In this document: piece by piece, positions 45,887 through 55,269 of the stretch
Layout of the letters: each line of letters starts with the position of its first letter
How positions within the stretch are numbered: the first letter of the stretch is position 1
Origin: Marinomonas hwangdonensis
GTDB taxonomy: Bacteria; Pseudomonadota; Gammaproteobacteria; Pseudomonadales; Marinomonadaceae
Direction: 5' to 3'
Assembly (NCBI RefSeq): GCF_003721245.1
Contig: NZ_RIZG01000010.1
Location: 1 to 64,000 of the forward strand
Length of the DNA stretch: 64,000 bases
The notes under the pieces: model-generated
The model's database searches: none
Told to the model about the DNA's origin: nothing
The model's input: the letters and a program-made list of their open reading frames with translations, nothing else
Position numbers and translations under genes: made by a program

Positions 45887-47863
45887 ATGGTGAAGCAGTT
45901 GGATTTTCTTTGGTCTTTGTCGCGGTTTAATAAACGTTTGATCAGTTTGGCTGTGGATTCATCGTTTGTTTGTCTGGCTTTTTTTTGTGCTTACTGGGCG
46001 CGGCTGGGTGAGTTTAGCGCCTTTAAAAGCGATTCGGTTTGGTTTGTTCTGGCCGGTACCGTGTTTGTGACCTTGTTTGTCAATGCTCGGTTGGGTTTAT
46101 ACAGAGCTATTCTACGCTACCTAACTTTTCATGCTTTTACCGCAATTTTGTTTGGTGCTGCAGTGTCTGCCTTAAGTGTTACGACCTTGGCGTATTTCTT
46201 TCAGGCGCCGATTCCCCGTACTGTGCCGATTATTTATTTTCCTTTTTTGGTGATGTTGTGCGGTGGTTCGCGTTTGTTGGTCCGTGGTTTGCTGATGCAT
46301 GCTCCAACAAAAGGTTGTGAGTCGGTTTTGGTGTTTGGGGCTGGGTCTACTGGTCGTCAGTTGGCTTTGGCCTTGCGTCAGGCCTCGAGTTATCGAGTAA
46401 AGGGTTTTATCGATCACGATGCGTCTTTGGCCAATACCATCATTCAAGGCACGCATGTGTATAACGTGGATAAAATCGATGAGCTGATTGAAAAATTCCA
46501 CATTAGTAAAATCTTGCTGGCGATTCCTAGGGCGAGTCGTTCTGAGCGTAAAAAAGTGATTGATCGTTTGTTGCCTTACGCTGTGGAAGTGTTAACCGTG
46601 CCTGACTTTGACGATATCGTGACAGGCAAGGCCAAAATCAGTGAGCTGCAAGATGTGGCGGTGGACGATTTGTTAGGCCGTGATGTGGTAGCGCCTGTGG
46701 CGTCGCTGATGCAGTCGAACATTGCGGGTAAAGTGGTCATGGTAACGGGCGCCGGTGGATCGATAGGGTCTGAATTGTGCCGTCAAATTGTGGCGCAACA
46801 GCCAACGACTTTGGTATTGTTCGATTCGTCGGAATTTGCTGTATACAACATTAATAAAGAACTGGGTGAGTTGTTAGACACCTTGCCCTTTAACGTCACC
46901 ATAGTGCCTTTAATCGGCTCTGTGCAGCGCATTAACCGCTTGGCGTCGACCATGAAGGCGTTTGGGGTTCATACGGTTTATCATGCCGCCGCTTACAAGC
47001 ATGTTCCCCTGGTTGAATACAATGTGGTGGAAGGTGTGCGTAATAACGCGTTTGGCACTTATTATTGCGCTAAAGCGGCGATTGAAACAGGTGTTGAGTC
47101 CTTTGTATTGATTTCGACCGATAAAGCTGTGCGACCCACCAATGTGATGGGCGCGACCAAACGCATGGCGGAACTGGGCTTACAAGCCTTGGCAGAACAA
47201 GAAGCGAAAAAAGCGGCGAAACAAGAAAAATTCACTCGGTTTTGTATGGTGCGTTTTGGCAATGTGCTTGGCTCGTCGGGTTCGGTGATTCCGGTGTTTA
47301 AAAAGCAAATTCAGGAAAACCAGCCGATTACTGTGACTCATCCAGACATTATTCGTTACTTCATGACGATTCCGGAAGCCGCGCAGTTAGTTATTCAAGC
47401 AGGTGCCATGGGTAAGGGCGGTGACGTCTTTGTGTTAGACATGGGCGAGCCGGTCAAGATCGTTGATTTGGCGACCAACTTGATTCGTTTGTCTGGCTTA
47501 GAAGTTAAATCCCCTGACAACCCGAATGGGGATATTGAGATACAGTTTACGGGGTTACGTCCTGGTGAGAAGCTGTTCGAAGAATTGCTCATTGGCGACA
47601 ACGTTCAAGAAACCCAACACAAACGCATTATGACGGCACAAGAACGCTTCTTGTCTTTATCTGACTTTGAGCAAACTATGGAAAAACTGGACAAAGCCTG
47701 CCATGATTTTGACCATGAAGAAGTGCGAGAAATATTGATCACCTCCCCCAGCGATTTTCAGCCAACGGATGGTATCGGTGATTTGGTATGGAATGCCAAA
47801 CGTGCACTGGATAAAAAGACCGTAGACTCCAACGTCGTCGTGCCCATGCAAAAACGTCATTAA
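45887..47863 (+). CDS. UDP-GlcNAc 4,6-dehydratase, WbpM/CapD family
   Basis: A 658-residue membrane-bound dehydratase. Four hydrophobic segments occupy about 18-125, followed by a first Rossmann region (GAGSTGRQL, 151-159) and the catalytic SDR domain starting at TGAGGSIG (287-294). The active site reads STDK (410-413) and MGATK (421-425), with Met where most SDRs have Tyr, as in WbpM and PglF. The expected product is UDP-4-keto-6-deoxy-GlcNAc, substrate for the 44.1 kb reductase. GC content is back to that of the genome flanks. Confidence 0.92.
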   Translation: MVKQLDFLWSLSRFNKRLISLAVDSSFVCLAFFCAYWARLGEFSAFKSDSVWFVLAGTVFVTLFVNARLGLYRAILRYLTFHAFTAILFGAAVSALSVTTLAYFFQAPIPRTVPIIYFPFLVMLCGGSRLLVRGLLMHAPTKGCESVLVFGAGSTGRQLALALRQASSYRVKGFIDHDASLANTIIQGTHVYNVDKIDELIEKFHISKILLAIPRASRSERKKVIDRLLPYAVEVLTVPDFDDIVTGKAKISELQDVAVDDLLGRDVVAPVASLMQSNIAGKVVMVTGAGGSIGSELCRQIVAQQPTTLVLFDSSEFAVYNINKELGELLDTLPFNVTIVPLIGSVQRINRLASTMKAFGVHTVYHAAAYKHVPLVEYNVVEGVRNNAFGTYYCAKAAIETGVESFVLISTDKAVRPTNVMGATKRMAELGLQALAEQEAKKAAKQEKFTRFCMVRFGNVLGSSGSVIPVFKKQIQENQPITVTHPDIIRYFMTIPEAAQLVIQAGAMGKGGDVFVLDMGEPVKIVDLATNLIRLSGLEVKSPDNPNGDIEIQFTGLRPGEKLFEELLIGDNVQETQHKRIMTAQERFLSLSDFEQTMEKLDKACHDFDHEEVREILITSPSDFQPTDGIGDLVWNAKRALDKKTVDSNVVVPMQKRH

Positions 47864-47922
47864 GCGGTTCTTGGTCTGTACATTCTTTGTGGTTTTTGTG
47901 CTTTTTGTGGTGAGGTTTTGGT

Positions 47923-49326
47923 CTGTTTGTCGTTCCTGTTGTGTTAGCTGGCGGTGTGGGTAGTCGGCTTTGGCCTGTGTCTCGTGAGTTTTTCGCGAAG
48001 CCGTTTTTGCCCTTGGTGGATGTGTCTTTTAGTCTTTTGCAGCAGACGATGTTGCGGGCGGGGTCTTTGTCTTTAAACATGGCCGATCCTATTGTGGTAT
48101 GCCATGAAGACCATCGCTTTTTGATTGCCCAGCAACAACAGTCTATTGGTGTCAAAAATGCCCGTATTTTGTTAGAGCCTAAAGGTCGTAATACCGCGCC
48201 GGCGATTGCTTTGGCGGCGTTGGAAGCGTTGCGGTGTGCAAAAGACGATGTGATCATCTTGGTGTTGCCTGCGGATCATGTGATTCGTGATATGGCGGCG
48301 TTTGAAGTCACGATTAACCAAGCGGTTGAGTTGGCGAAAGACGATGCTTTGGTCACTTTTGGTGTGCAGCCGACTCGCCCGGAAACCGGTTATGGTTATA
48401 TTCGCTCTGGTGAGCACTTCGCGGTGGCGGAGTTTGTTGAAAAGCCCAATCTTGAAACAGCGCAGGCGTATTTAGATTTGGGTGATTATCTGTGGAACAG
48501 TGGGATGTTTTTGTTCCGTGCCAAAGCTTTTTTGGACGAGTTGGCGGTTCATCGTGATGATATTTATCAAGCGGTGAATAAAGCCTATCAGCAGCGGACG
48601 GAAGATTTGGATTTTGTGCGTATCGATGCCACTTTGTTTGCGCAATGCCCTGAAGAATCGATTGATTTTGCCGTGATGGAGCATACTAAGAAAGCGAAAG
48701 TCGTGCCTTATGCGGGGGATTGGAGCGATATCGGCGCTTGGGATGCCTTGTACGATTACGCGGGTAAAGACGCAGATAATAATGTGCTGCTAGGCGATGT
48801 AATGGCCGAAGGGGCGACGAATTGTTTGATTCGTTCTGAGTCGCGTTTGATTGCCGCTGTGGGTGTGCAGGACTTGGTGATTGTCGAGACCGCGGATGCG
48901 GTGTTGGTAATGGACAAAAACAACGCCCAAAATGTGAAGAAGATCGTTCAGCGTATTAAAGACGAAGGACGCCAAGAGCATATATATCACACCACGGTTC
49001 ATCGCCCTTGGGGTACTTACCAAGTGATTGACCGCGGTGAACACCATCAGGTTAAGCGCATTATTGTGAAGCCTAGGGCTAAGTTAAGCGTGCAAATGCA
49101 TCATCACCGTGCTGAGCATTGGGTGGTGGTGTCGGGCACGGCGAACGTACTCAATGGGGAACGTGACATCCTATTAACTGAAAACGAATCGACCTATATT
49201 CCTGCTGGCGTGGTTCATGCTTTAGAAAACTTCACTGACCTTCCTCTAGAAATCATCGAAGTGCAGTCGGGCATCTATTTAGGCGAAGACGACATAGTGC
49301 GATTCAGTGATCGTTATGGGCGATAG
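47923..49326 (+). CDS. manC: Mannose-1-phosphate guanylyltransferase / mannose-6-phosphate isomerase
   Basis: About 467 residues, a bifunctional enzyme making GDP-mannose. The N-terminal nucleotidyltransferase has LAGGVGSRLWPVSRE, and FVEKP appears near 160. The C-terminal cupin isomerase has VQMHHHRAEHW. The first ATG/GTG/TTG in frame (GTG, 47941) would cut off the conserved start of the first strand. A CTG at 47923 lies 7 bases after GAGG and restores FVVPVVLAGG; I propose it as the start. No phosphomannomutase or GDP-mannose-converting gene is in the window. Confidence 0.88.
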   Translation: MFVVPVVLAGGVGSRLWPVSREFFAKPFLPLVDVSFSLLQQTMLRAGSLSLNMADPIVVCHEDHRFLIAQQQQSIGVKNARILLEPKGRNTAPAIALAALEALRCAKDDVIILVLPADHVIRDMAAFEVTINQAVELAKDDALVTFGVQPTRPETGYGYIRSGEHFAVAEFVEKPNLETAQAYLDLGDYLWNSGMFLFRAKAFLDELAVHRDDIYQAVNKAYQQRTEDLDFVRIDATLFAQCPEESIDFAVMEHTKKAKVVPYAGDWSDIGAWDALYDYAGKDADNNVLLGDVMAEGATNCLIRSESRLIAAVGVQDLVIVETADAVLVMDKNNAQNVKKIVQRIKDEGRQEHIYHTTVHRPWGTYQVIDRGEHHQVKRIIVKPRAKLSVQMHHHRAEHWVVVSGTANVLNGERDILLTENESTYIPAGVVHALENFTDLPLEIIEVQSGIYLGEDDIVRFSDRYGR

Positions 49327-49426
49327 AATCTAGCTACATCTAAATCGAAATTGATTTTTTAGAAAAGAGACTCATATTGTTTTGAAGAATTTATTTTAAT
49401 TAACACTGTATTAATAGAGAGTAATT

Positions 49427-50509
49427 ATGAAAATCTTGGTTACCGGTGGTGCCGGTTTTATTGGCAGTGCGGTTGTGCGTTATTTGCTGACTAGTACTCA
49501 GTATTCTGTTGTAAACTTGGATAAACTGACTTATGCAGGGAATTTAGAGTCTATTCCTGAGTCGTTGCAGAATGAGCGTTATGCTTTTGAGCCGGTGGAT
49601 ATTTGCGATTCGGTTGAATTGGATCGAGTGTTTCATGTACACCAGCCGGATGTAGTGATGCATTTAGCGGCGGAGAGTCATGTTGACCGTTCTATTGATG
49701 GCCCTGGTGATTTTATTCAGACCAATGTGGTGGGGACGTACACTTTATTGGAAGCGAGCCGTAAGTATTGGATGGGGCTGTCTGACGATAAAAAATCCGC
49801 GTTTCGCTTTCATCATATTTCCACTGACGAAGTGTATGGGGATTTACCGCATCCTGATGAGGTTGAGGGTGAGTTGCCCCTGTTTACGGAAACCACGCCT
49901 TATGCACCGAGTTCGCCTTATTCTGCCAGTAAAGCCAGTTCAGACCATTTGGTTCGCGCTTGGTTACGCACTTATGGCTTACCGACGGTTGTCACTAATT
50001 GCTCGAATAACTATGGTCCCTATCACTTTCCTGAAAAGCTTATCCCTCATGTGATTTTGAATGCTTTGTCGGGTAAAGCTTTGCCGGTTTATGGCGATGG
50101 TTCGCAAATTCGTGATTGGTTGTATGTGGAAGACCATGCGCGGGCTTTGGTAAAAGTGGCGACAGAAGGCCAAGTCGGTGAGACTTATAACATTGGCGGC
50201 CACAATGAAAAGCGCAATATTGAGGTAGTAAAGACGATTTGTGCTCTGTTGGAAGAGCTTGTTCCAACCAAACCACAAGGCGTCAATGCCTATGAAGATT
50301 TGATCACGTATGTGAAAGACCGTCCGGGTCATGATGTGCGTTATGCTATTGATGCCAGTAAAATTGCCCATGAACTTGGGTGGAAGCCCGAAGAAACCTT
50401 TGAGACAGGTATGCGCAAAACGGTACAATGGTATTTAGACAATCCAGATTGGTGGCAACGCGTGTTAAGCGGTGACTATCAGTTACATCGTATCGGTGAG
50501 AACGAATAA
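49427..50509 (+). CDS. rfbB: dTDP-glucose 4,6-dehydratase
   Basis: A 360-residue extended SDR, second enzyme of dTDP-L-rhamnose synthesis. NAD motif GGAGFIG is at 8-14; catalytic T133-D134-E135 in [10 protein letters not shown]165 and K169 in YSASK. Length matches RmlB. It heads an rmlB-A-C-D row with short gaps (10-40 bases). The AT-rich 100 bases upstream probably hold its promoter, though no clear boxes stood out. Confidence 0.97.
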   Translation: MKILVTGGAGFIGSAVVRYLLTSTQYSVVNLDKLTYAGNLESIPESLQNERYAFEPVDICDSVELDRVFHVHQPDVVMHLAAESHVDRSIDGPGDFIQTNVVGTYTLLEASRKYWMGLSDDKKSAFRFHHISTDEVYGDLPHPDEVEGELPLFTETTPYAPSSPYSASKASSDHLVRAWLRTYGLPTVVTNCSNNYGPYHFPEKLIPHVILNALSGKALPVYGDGSQIRDWLYVEDHARALVKVATEGQVGETYNIGGHNEKRNIEVVKTICALLEELVPTKPQGVNAYEDLITYVKDRPGHDVRYAIDASKIAHELGWKPEETFETGMRKTVQWYLDNPDWWQRVLSGDYQLHRIGENE

Positions 50510-50519
50510 GGACTGGGGT

Positions 50520-51401
50520 ATGACAAAACGTAAAGGCATTATTTTAGCGGGCGGCAGCGGTACTCGCTTGCATCCGTTAACCTTGGCTACATCAAAACAA
50601 CTGATGCCCATTTATGATAAACCAATGATCTATTACCCGTTGTCTGTGCTTATGTTGGCCGGTATTCGTGAAGTCTTAATTATTACCACGCCCGAAGATC
50701 AAGCGAGTTTTCAGCATTTGCTAGGCGATGGTCGTCAGTTTGGCGTTGAGTTGACTTATGCGGTACAGCCCTCACCCGATGGTTTGGCGCAAGCGTTTAT
50801 TATTGGTGAAGATTTCATTGGTGATGACAATGTCGCCTTGGTATTGGGTGATAATATTTTCTTTGGTCAGCATTTTTCTGAAAAATTAAAGCAAGCCTCG
50901 TCTCTTGAGAAAGGTGCGACGGTATTTGGTTATCATGTGTCTGATCCTGAACGCTTTGGTGTGGTCGCCTTCGATGAGGCGGGCAAAGCCGTCAGCATTG
51001 AAGAAAAACCAGAGAAGCCTAAGTCGCCCTATGCGGTAACAGGGTTGTATTTTTACGACAATGATGTGGTTGAGATTGCTAAAAAGATACAACCTTCTGT
51101 ACGCGGTGAGTTAGAAATTACCGATGTGAACTTGGCGTATCTGCATCGTGGTGATTTGCATGTGTCTTTACTGGGGCGAGGCTTTGCTTGGCTAGACACG
51201 GGAACGCATGATTCTTTGTTGGAAGCGGGTCAGTTTGTGCAAACGGTTGAGCATCGCCAAGGTCTGAAAGTGGCGTGCTTAGAAGAAATTGCTTACCGTC
51301 AGAAGTGGATCACCAAAGCCCAGCTGGTGGCTTCTGGCCATGCGCTGAAAAAAACCGGTTATGGTCAGTATTTGCTAAAAGTCGCTGATGGTTATCAGTA
51401 A
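50520..51401 (+). CDS. rfbA: Glucose-1-phosphate thymidylyltransferase
   Basis: A 293-residue nucleotidyltransferase, first step to dTDP-rhamnose. The nucleotide-binding GGSGTRLHP is at 11-19, with [11 protein letters not shown] and EEKP further on. I use the ATG at 50520 with AAGGA before it; the frame opens at 50472 inside rfbB. It follows rfbB by 10 bases. Confidence 0.97.
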   Translation: MTKRKGIILAGGSGTRLHPLTLATSKQLMPIYDKPMIYYPLSVLMLAGIREVLIITTPEDQASFQHLLGDGRQFGVELTYAVQPSPDGLAQAFIIGEDFIGDDNVALVLGDNIFFGQHFSEKLKQASSLEKGATVFGYHVSDPERFGVVAFDEAGKAVSIEEKPEKPKSPYAVTGLYFYDNDVVEIAKKIQPSVRGELEITDVNLAYLHRGDLHVSLLGRGFAWLDTGTHDSLLEAGQFVQTVEHRQGLKVACLEEIAYRQKWITKAQLVASGHALKKTGYGQYLLKVADGYQ

Positions 51402-51441
51402 AAGGCCATCAATAAAAGGCTATCTATAAAAGGTAAGTGTG

Positions 51442-51978
51442 ATGAATGTTATCAAAACCACGATCGATGGTGCGTTGATTATTGAGCCTAAGGTGTTTGG
51501 CGATGAGCGCGGCTTTTTTTTGGAAACGTTTCAGGCAGAACGTTATAAAGCACTGGCCGGAATTGATTTACGCTTTGTGCAAGATAATCACTCACGTTCT
51601 GGTAAAAACGTGCTGCGCGGTTTGCATTTTCAAAAGACCAAACCACAGGGTAAGTTAGTGCGTGTGGTGCGTGGTGAAGTGTTTGATGTGGCGGTCGACA
51701 TCCGCAGAGGTTCACCTACTTATGGACAGTGGGCTGGGGTAATTTTATCAGAAGAGAACAAGCGTCAGTTTTGGGTGCCACCGGGTTTGGCCCATGGTTT
51801 TGTGGTGTTGTCGGACGTGGCGGATTTCGAATATAAATGCACAGATTATTATGACCCGAGCGATGAAGGCTGTCTGATGTGGAATGATCCTACTGTCGAT
51901 ATAGACTGGCCAGAAGGCATTGAACCGATTTTATCGGCCAAAGACAAAGAGGGCCTAACATTGGGTGAATTATTTTAG
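51442..51978 (+). CDS. rfbC: dTDP-4-dehydrorhamnose 3,5-epimerase
   Basis: A 178-residue cupin epimerase. The active-site His lies in RGLHFQ near 60, and family segments QDNHSRS and VPPGLAHGFVVLSD are complete. I start at the ATG at 51442 with AAGG 8 bases upstream; a GTG one codon earlier is possible. It stops directly before rfbD with no gap. Confidence 0.97.
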   Translation: MNVIKTTIDGALIIEPKVFGDERGFFLETFQAERYKALAGIDLRFVQDNHSRSGKNVLRGLHFQKTKPQGKLVRVVRGEVFDVAVDIRRGSPTYGQWAGVILSEENKRQFWVPPGLAHGFVVLSDVADFEYKCTDYYDPSDEGCLMWNDPTVDIDWPEGIEPILSAKDKEGLTLGELF

Positions 51979-52851
51979 ATGCGTATTTTACTCACCGGTA
52001 AAAATGGCCAGCTTGGCCGTTGTTTCCAAGATGTATTAACAGGAACGGATCATGCGTTATTTGCTTATGGTTCGGCTGAATTAAATATCGCTGACGCTCA
52101 GCAGGTTGCTGAGGTTGTCCAACAGGTAAAACCGGATATCATTGTTAACGCTGCAGCTTATACCACGGTTGACAAGGCAGAAACTGATTCAGGCAATGCT
52201 TACCTGGTGAATGCCACAGGGCCTGAACTGCTTGCCAAGCAAGCGGCTGATTTAGACATTCCTTTTGTGCATGTTTCCACCGATTACGTTTTTGATGGTG
52301 AGGCGGTCGAACCCTATTTGCCGACCGATGAGACCAATCCACAAGGGGTTTATGGTGCCTCTAAATTAGCGGGTGAGCGTGCCGTAAAAGCCGCCTGCGA
52401 GAAATACATTATTTTGCGGACGGCTTGGGTATTTAGCGAATACGGTAATAACTTTGTGAAGACCATGGTGCGTTTGGCGAGAGAGCGAGATGCATTAAGC
52501 GTAGTGGCCGACCAATACGGTTGCCCTACCTACGCGGGTGATTTGGCTAAGGCGATTTTGCACATTTGTGAACAACATGAGCATGACAAGCCCTTAGTTT
52601 GGGGGACGTATCATTACTGTGGTGACACGCCGACTAGCTGGCATGGTTTTGCTCGCGCAATTTTTGCCAAAGCCGAGGTGTTGGGTGTTATTGATAAGCG
52701 TCCGCAACTGAAGGCGATTAGCTCGGACCAGTACCCTACGCCTGCGAAGCGACCTGAATATTCCGTTATGAAAGATGAGAATTTATCTTTACTTGGAATA
52801 ACACCTTCAGATTGGTTTGCTGGCTTGCGTTCTGTTTTAAATAGAATATAG
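51979..52851 (+). CDS. rfbD: dTDP-4-dehydrorhamnose reductase
   Basis: A 290-residue SDR, last step of dTDP-L-rhamnose synthesis. GKNGQLG is at 7-13, STDYVFDG near 102, and YGASKLAGE around 128-136 with the catalytic Tyr and Lys. It begins on the base after the rfbC stop. A broken copy of its C-terminal third is at 42.9-43.1 kb. Confidence 0.97.
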   Translation: MRILLTGKNGQLGRCFQDVLTGTDHALFAYGSAELNIADAQQVAEVVQQVKPDIIVNAAAYTTVDKAETDSGNAYLVNATGPELLAKQAADLDIPFVHVSTDYVFDGEAVEPYLPTDETNPQGVYGASKLAGERAVKAACEKYIILRTAWVFSEYGNNFVKTMVRLARERDALSVVADQYGCPTYAGDLAKAILHICEQHEHDKPLVWGTYHYCGDTPTSWHGFARAIFAKAEVLGVIDKRPQLKAISSDQYPTPAKRPEYSVMKDENLSLLGITPSDWFAGLRSVLNRI

Positions 52852-52875
52852 CGTACTGTAAACCGTGTCATTGCG

Positions 52876-52914
52876 ATTCGCTGCTCTCTTATATTGCTTA
52901 CCAGAGCAGCGAAT
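52876..52914. terminator. 12-bp stem-loop between converging rfbD and GT2 genes
   Basis: ATTCGCTGCTCT (52876-52887) pairs perfectly with AGAGCAGCGAAT (52903-52914). No T run on either strand, so termination may need help, but the place between two converging genes fits a terminator. Confidence 0.5.
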
Positions 52915-52921
52915 GGTTATG

Positions 52922-53710
52922 TCAGCGTTTTATATAGCCATTGTCACACACTGATTTGCCTTCTTTTACTTTTCTTTCGTATAACTCGCCACTTATCTTC
53001 CAATCCTCATCCCTGTCTTTCGTAGGATGGTGCAGATGGTATTGAATTGTCTGGAATTTTGAGCACTGTAGCTTGACACCAATCAAGGTTAAGCGCCTTT
53101 CTATATCCGTATCTTCACCAAACAAGGGGCGAGTAAAATCTTCATCAAATCCGTTTATTTCAATCATCTTTTCTTTGAAGACACTGAAGTTACATCCAAG
53201 AACCCCAGTTTTCCGCCAAGAAATAAAAAATGGGAAACGGATAGCTGATTCTAAATGGCCGGTTTTTGTAAATAAAAGTTTCATGAAAGAGAGGTATTTG
53301 AAATCTTTTGTTTTGACTAATCTTTCTGACGTTTTAGGATCCAGCATTACCCGTCGACCAAACAGACAAACATTCGGCTTAGCATTTTTAACATGATCTT
53401 CCACAAAATTCTTATCAAGGATGCAGTCACCGTCAATAAAAATTAAATACTCACCATCAGCAACACGCATGGCCTTGTTCAATAAGATGTTTTTTCTGAA
53501 GCCATTATCTTCTTGGCTGATGTGTTTTATTTCAAAGGGGAAATTTCTTTCCTTTTCCTCTAAAAAATGTTTGACCATTGGTGAACAGTCGTCTTCAGCA
53601 ATAATGACTTGGAAGTCTCTAAATGTTTGATTTTCTAGCGATTTGAAAATTAATTCGAGGAAGTCAACTCGCTTATAAACCGCAATAATAAGAGATACTT
53701 TATTTTTCAT
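52922..53710 (-). CDS. Family 2 glycosyltransferase
   Basis: A 262-residue GT-A enzyme. SLIIAVYKRVDFLE starts the fold; FIDGDC near 88 supplies the metal-binding Asp pair; GCNFSVFK and FGEDTDIERRL are later donor/acceptor marks. Its start at 53710 (AAGG 8 bases before) lies inside the end of the ligase gene by 11 bases, so the pair is coupled. An in-frame ATG at 53752 is rejected. It may act in LPS core or O-unit assembly; sugar unknown. Confidence 0.85.
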   Translation of the reverse strand: MKNKVSLIIAVYKRVDFLELIFKSLENQTFRDFQVIIAEDDCSPMVKHFLEEKERNFPFEIKHISQEDNGFRKNILLNKAMRVADGEYLIFIDGDCILDKNFVEDHVKNAKPNVCLFGRRVMLDPKTSERLVKTKDFKYLSFMKLLFTKTGHLESAIRFPFFISWRKTGVLGCNFSVFKEKMIEINGFDEDFTRPLFGEDTDIERRLTLIGVKLQCSKFQTIQYHLHHPTKDRDEDWKISGELYERKVKEGKSVCDNGYIKR

Positions 53711-54974
53711 CTTTAAGACCTTTTTGGAGAGAGGGTACCTTATCGTTTTCATTTAAAATATACAGTGCGGCAAAGAGTATCAAATAGAATGTCGTTGAGC
53801 CATAGGAGTAAAGTTCGCTGTGGAAAAATTGAATAGAAAGAAACGCCAATGAGCTAACTAACGCCGCTAAAGGGTATTTTCTGTCTTCAAACGGTATCTT
53901 TTGTATTCTTTTTATAAAGTAAAGCAGGCACACAGCCATGCTTGTTATATAAATAATGAAAAAAATAATCCCTGTTTCGACGTGTATTTGCAAGTAGCTA
54001 TTATGATAATCCCCCATGTGATGAATCACATAGTGGTATTTTGCTTTATAGGAATCGTCTTGTTTATCATAGAAGTTTTTATACAAAGCACTTGCTTGCT
54101 TTGCCCCTGTACCAAAGATAAATTGTTCTTTTGAAAAATCCCACCCCGTCTTCCAGAGATTTAATCTAGTTTTATTAGAAATATCGTTTTGAGTGTCGGC
54201 TATAGACGCTATTTGATTTTTAATTGTGTCTATATTGTCGTATGTTTTAAGAAAAGTAACGCTGGATAACATAATTAGTAGTAACAGACTAAACGCTAGC
54301 CATCTTTGTTTTAAAAAAAACAACCCTATAATAATAAAACACACCCCAATAAATACGCCTAACCATGCTCCTCGCATTTCTGTCATCAATACCGCCCAAG
54401 CAAGAGTAAGCGCCGTGCCGAGTAATATGAGCTTTCCTATATTGGATCTAAGGTTGAAAGTAAAACGAGATTGAATTATGTATGCTAGAGATGCCAGTAG
54501 TAAAACAACAAGCATATCAGCTGTTCGACCTATACTATGGAATCCATGAAATCCTCCATAAGGTTGATTTTTATATATTCCATAAAAAATAGCGATAAAG
54601 GCAGAGGCATACACCATGATCAATAAGAAAATCATTTCCTTTTTGCTTTTAACAAAACAAGCCAAAGGAAGAATTATAATCATGAACCTAAATTGTTGTA
54701 AAAATTCTATAGATCCAATGACACCGTTTTCTGAAAAAAAGCCTAAGATAAAACCTGAGATATAAGGCCCAATAAACAGCCATACATATTTTTTTTCTCT
54801 AAAAAATGCTTTGTTAAAAAATGCGATATAGATTATAGAGGTAACGAAAGATAGAAGGAAAAAAATATTTATTAATGCTTTCGATTGAAACGAAATGACA
54901 AATAAGAGTGATAAAAAAGTGAGCCCAAGAAATTCTAGGGCCTTTTTTGCTCCCCATCCCTTACTGCTAAACAT
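53700..54974 (-). CDS. waaL: O-antigen ligase/polymerase family membrane protein (WaaL-like)
   Basis: A 424-residue protein with about 11-12 hydrophobic segments. The Wzy_C/O-antigen ligase marks are RGAWLGVFIG near 203 and, in the large outside loop, HNSYLQIHVETG around 322-333 with the conserved His. WaaL joins finished O-polymer to lipid A-core; polymerases of the Wzy group share this domain, so a polymerase role cannot be excluded. It runs leftward against the rml genes, upstream of a coupled glycosyltransferase. AT-rich. Confidence 0.82.
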   Translation of the reverse strand: MFSSKGWGAKKALEFLGLTFLSLLFVISFQSKALINIFFLLSFVTSIIYIAFFNKAFFREKKYVWLFIGPYISGFILGFFSENGVIGSIEFLQQFRFMIIILPLACFVKSKKEMIFLLIMVYASAFIAIFYGIYKNQPYGGFHGFHSIGRTADMLVVLLLASLAYIIQSRFTFNLRSNIGKLILLGTALTLAWAVLMTEMRGAWLGVFIGVCFIIIGLFFLKQRWLAFSLLLLIMLSSVTFLKTYDNIDTIKNQIASIADTQNDISNKTRLNLWKTGWDFSKEQFIFGTGAKQASALYKNFYDKQDDSYKAKYHYVIHHMGDYHNSYLQIHVETGIIFFIIYITSMAVCLLYFIKRIQKIPFEDRKYPLAALVSSLAFLSIQFFHSELYSYGSTTFYLILFAALYILNENDKVPSLQKGLKDEK

Positions 54975-55160
54975 GCATCTCGCCTTAGAAAACTAAACAG
55001 AATTGTGTATAAAATTGGTCATTTATTTTACAGTAAATTGAACAGTGAGGCATCTACTATTACAAGGTTGGATCTGTTTAATTGTATGTGAAGATGGCGA
55101 TTTCGCACGGCTCAACGAGAAGCTTGATCAATGTGTCCTACGCGTTAGTAGACGCACAAA

Positions 55161-55188
55161 AAAAGGCCATCGTGTGATGGCCTTTTTT
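55161..55188. terminator. Bidirectional rho-independent terminator
   Basis: GGCCATC / GATGGCC (55165-55182) with loop GTGT is flanked by A run and T run, so it can act on both strands. It is 81 bases past the FKBP stop. The rest of 54975-55269 holds no recognisable gene. Confidence 0.85.
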
Positions 55189-55269
55189 GTTTGTTGATTT
55201 CGACTTATTTGGTTTGACTTGTTCGGTTTAATTTTTTAAGTCTGACTTATTCGGTTTAACTGGCAGCGC

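Noticed and set aside
55090-55200. Short frame (…CEDGDFARLNEKLDQC…) before the terminator at 55.2 kb
   Set aside because: About 50 codons, no ribosome binding site, no family recognised, and it runs through the terminator hairpin.
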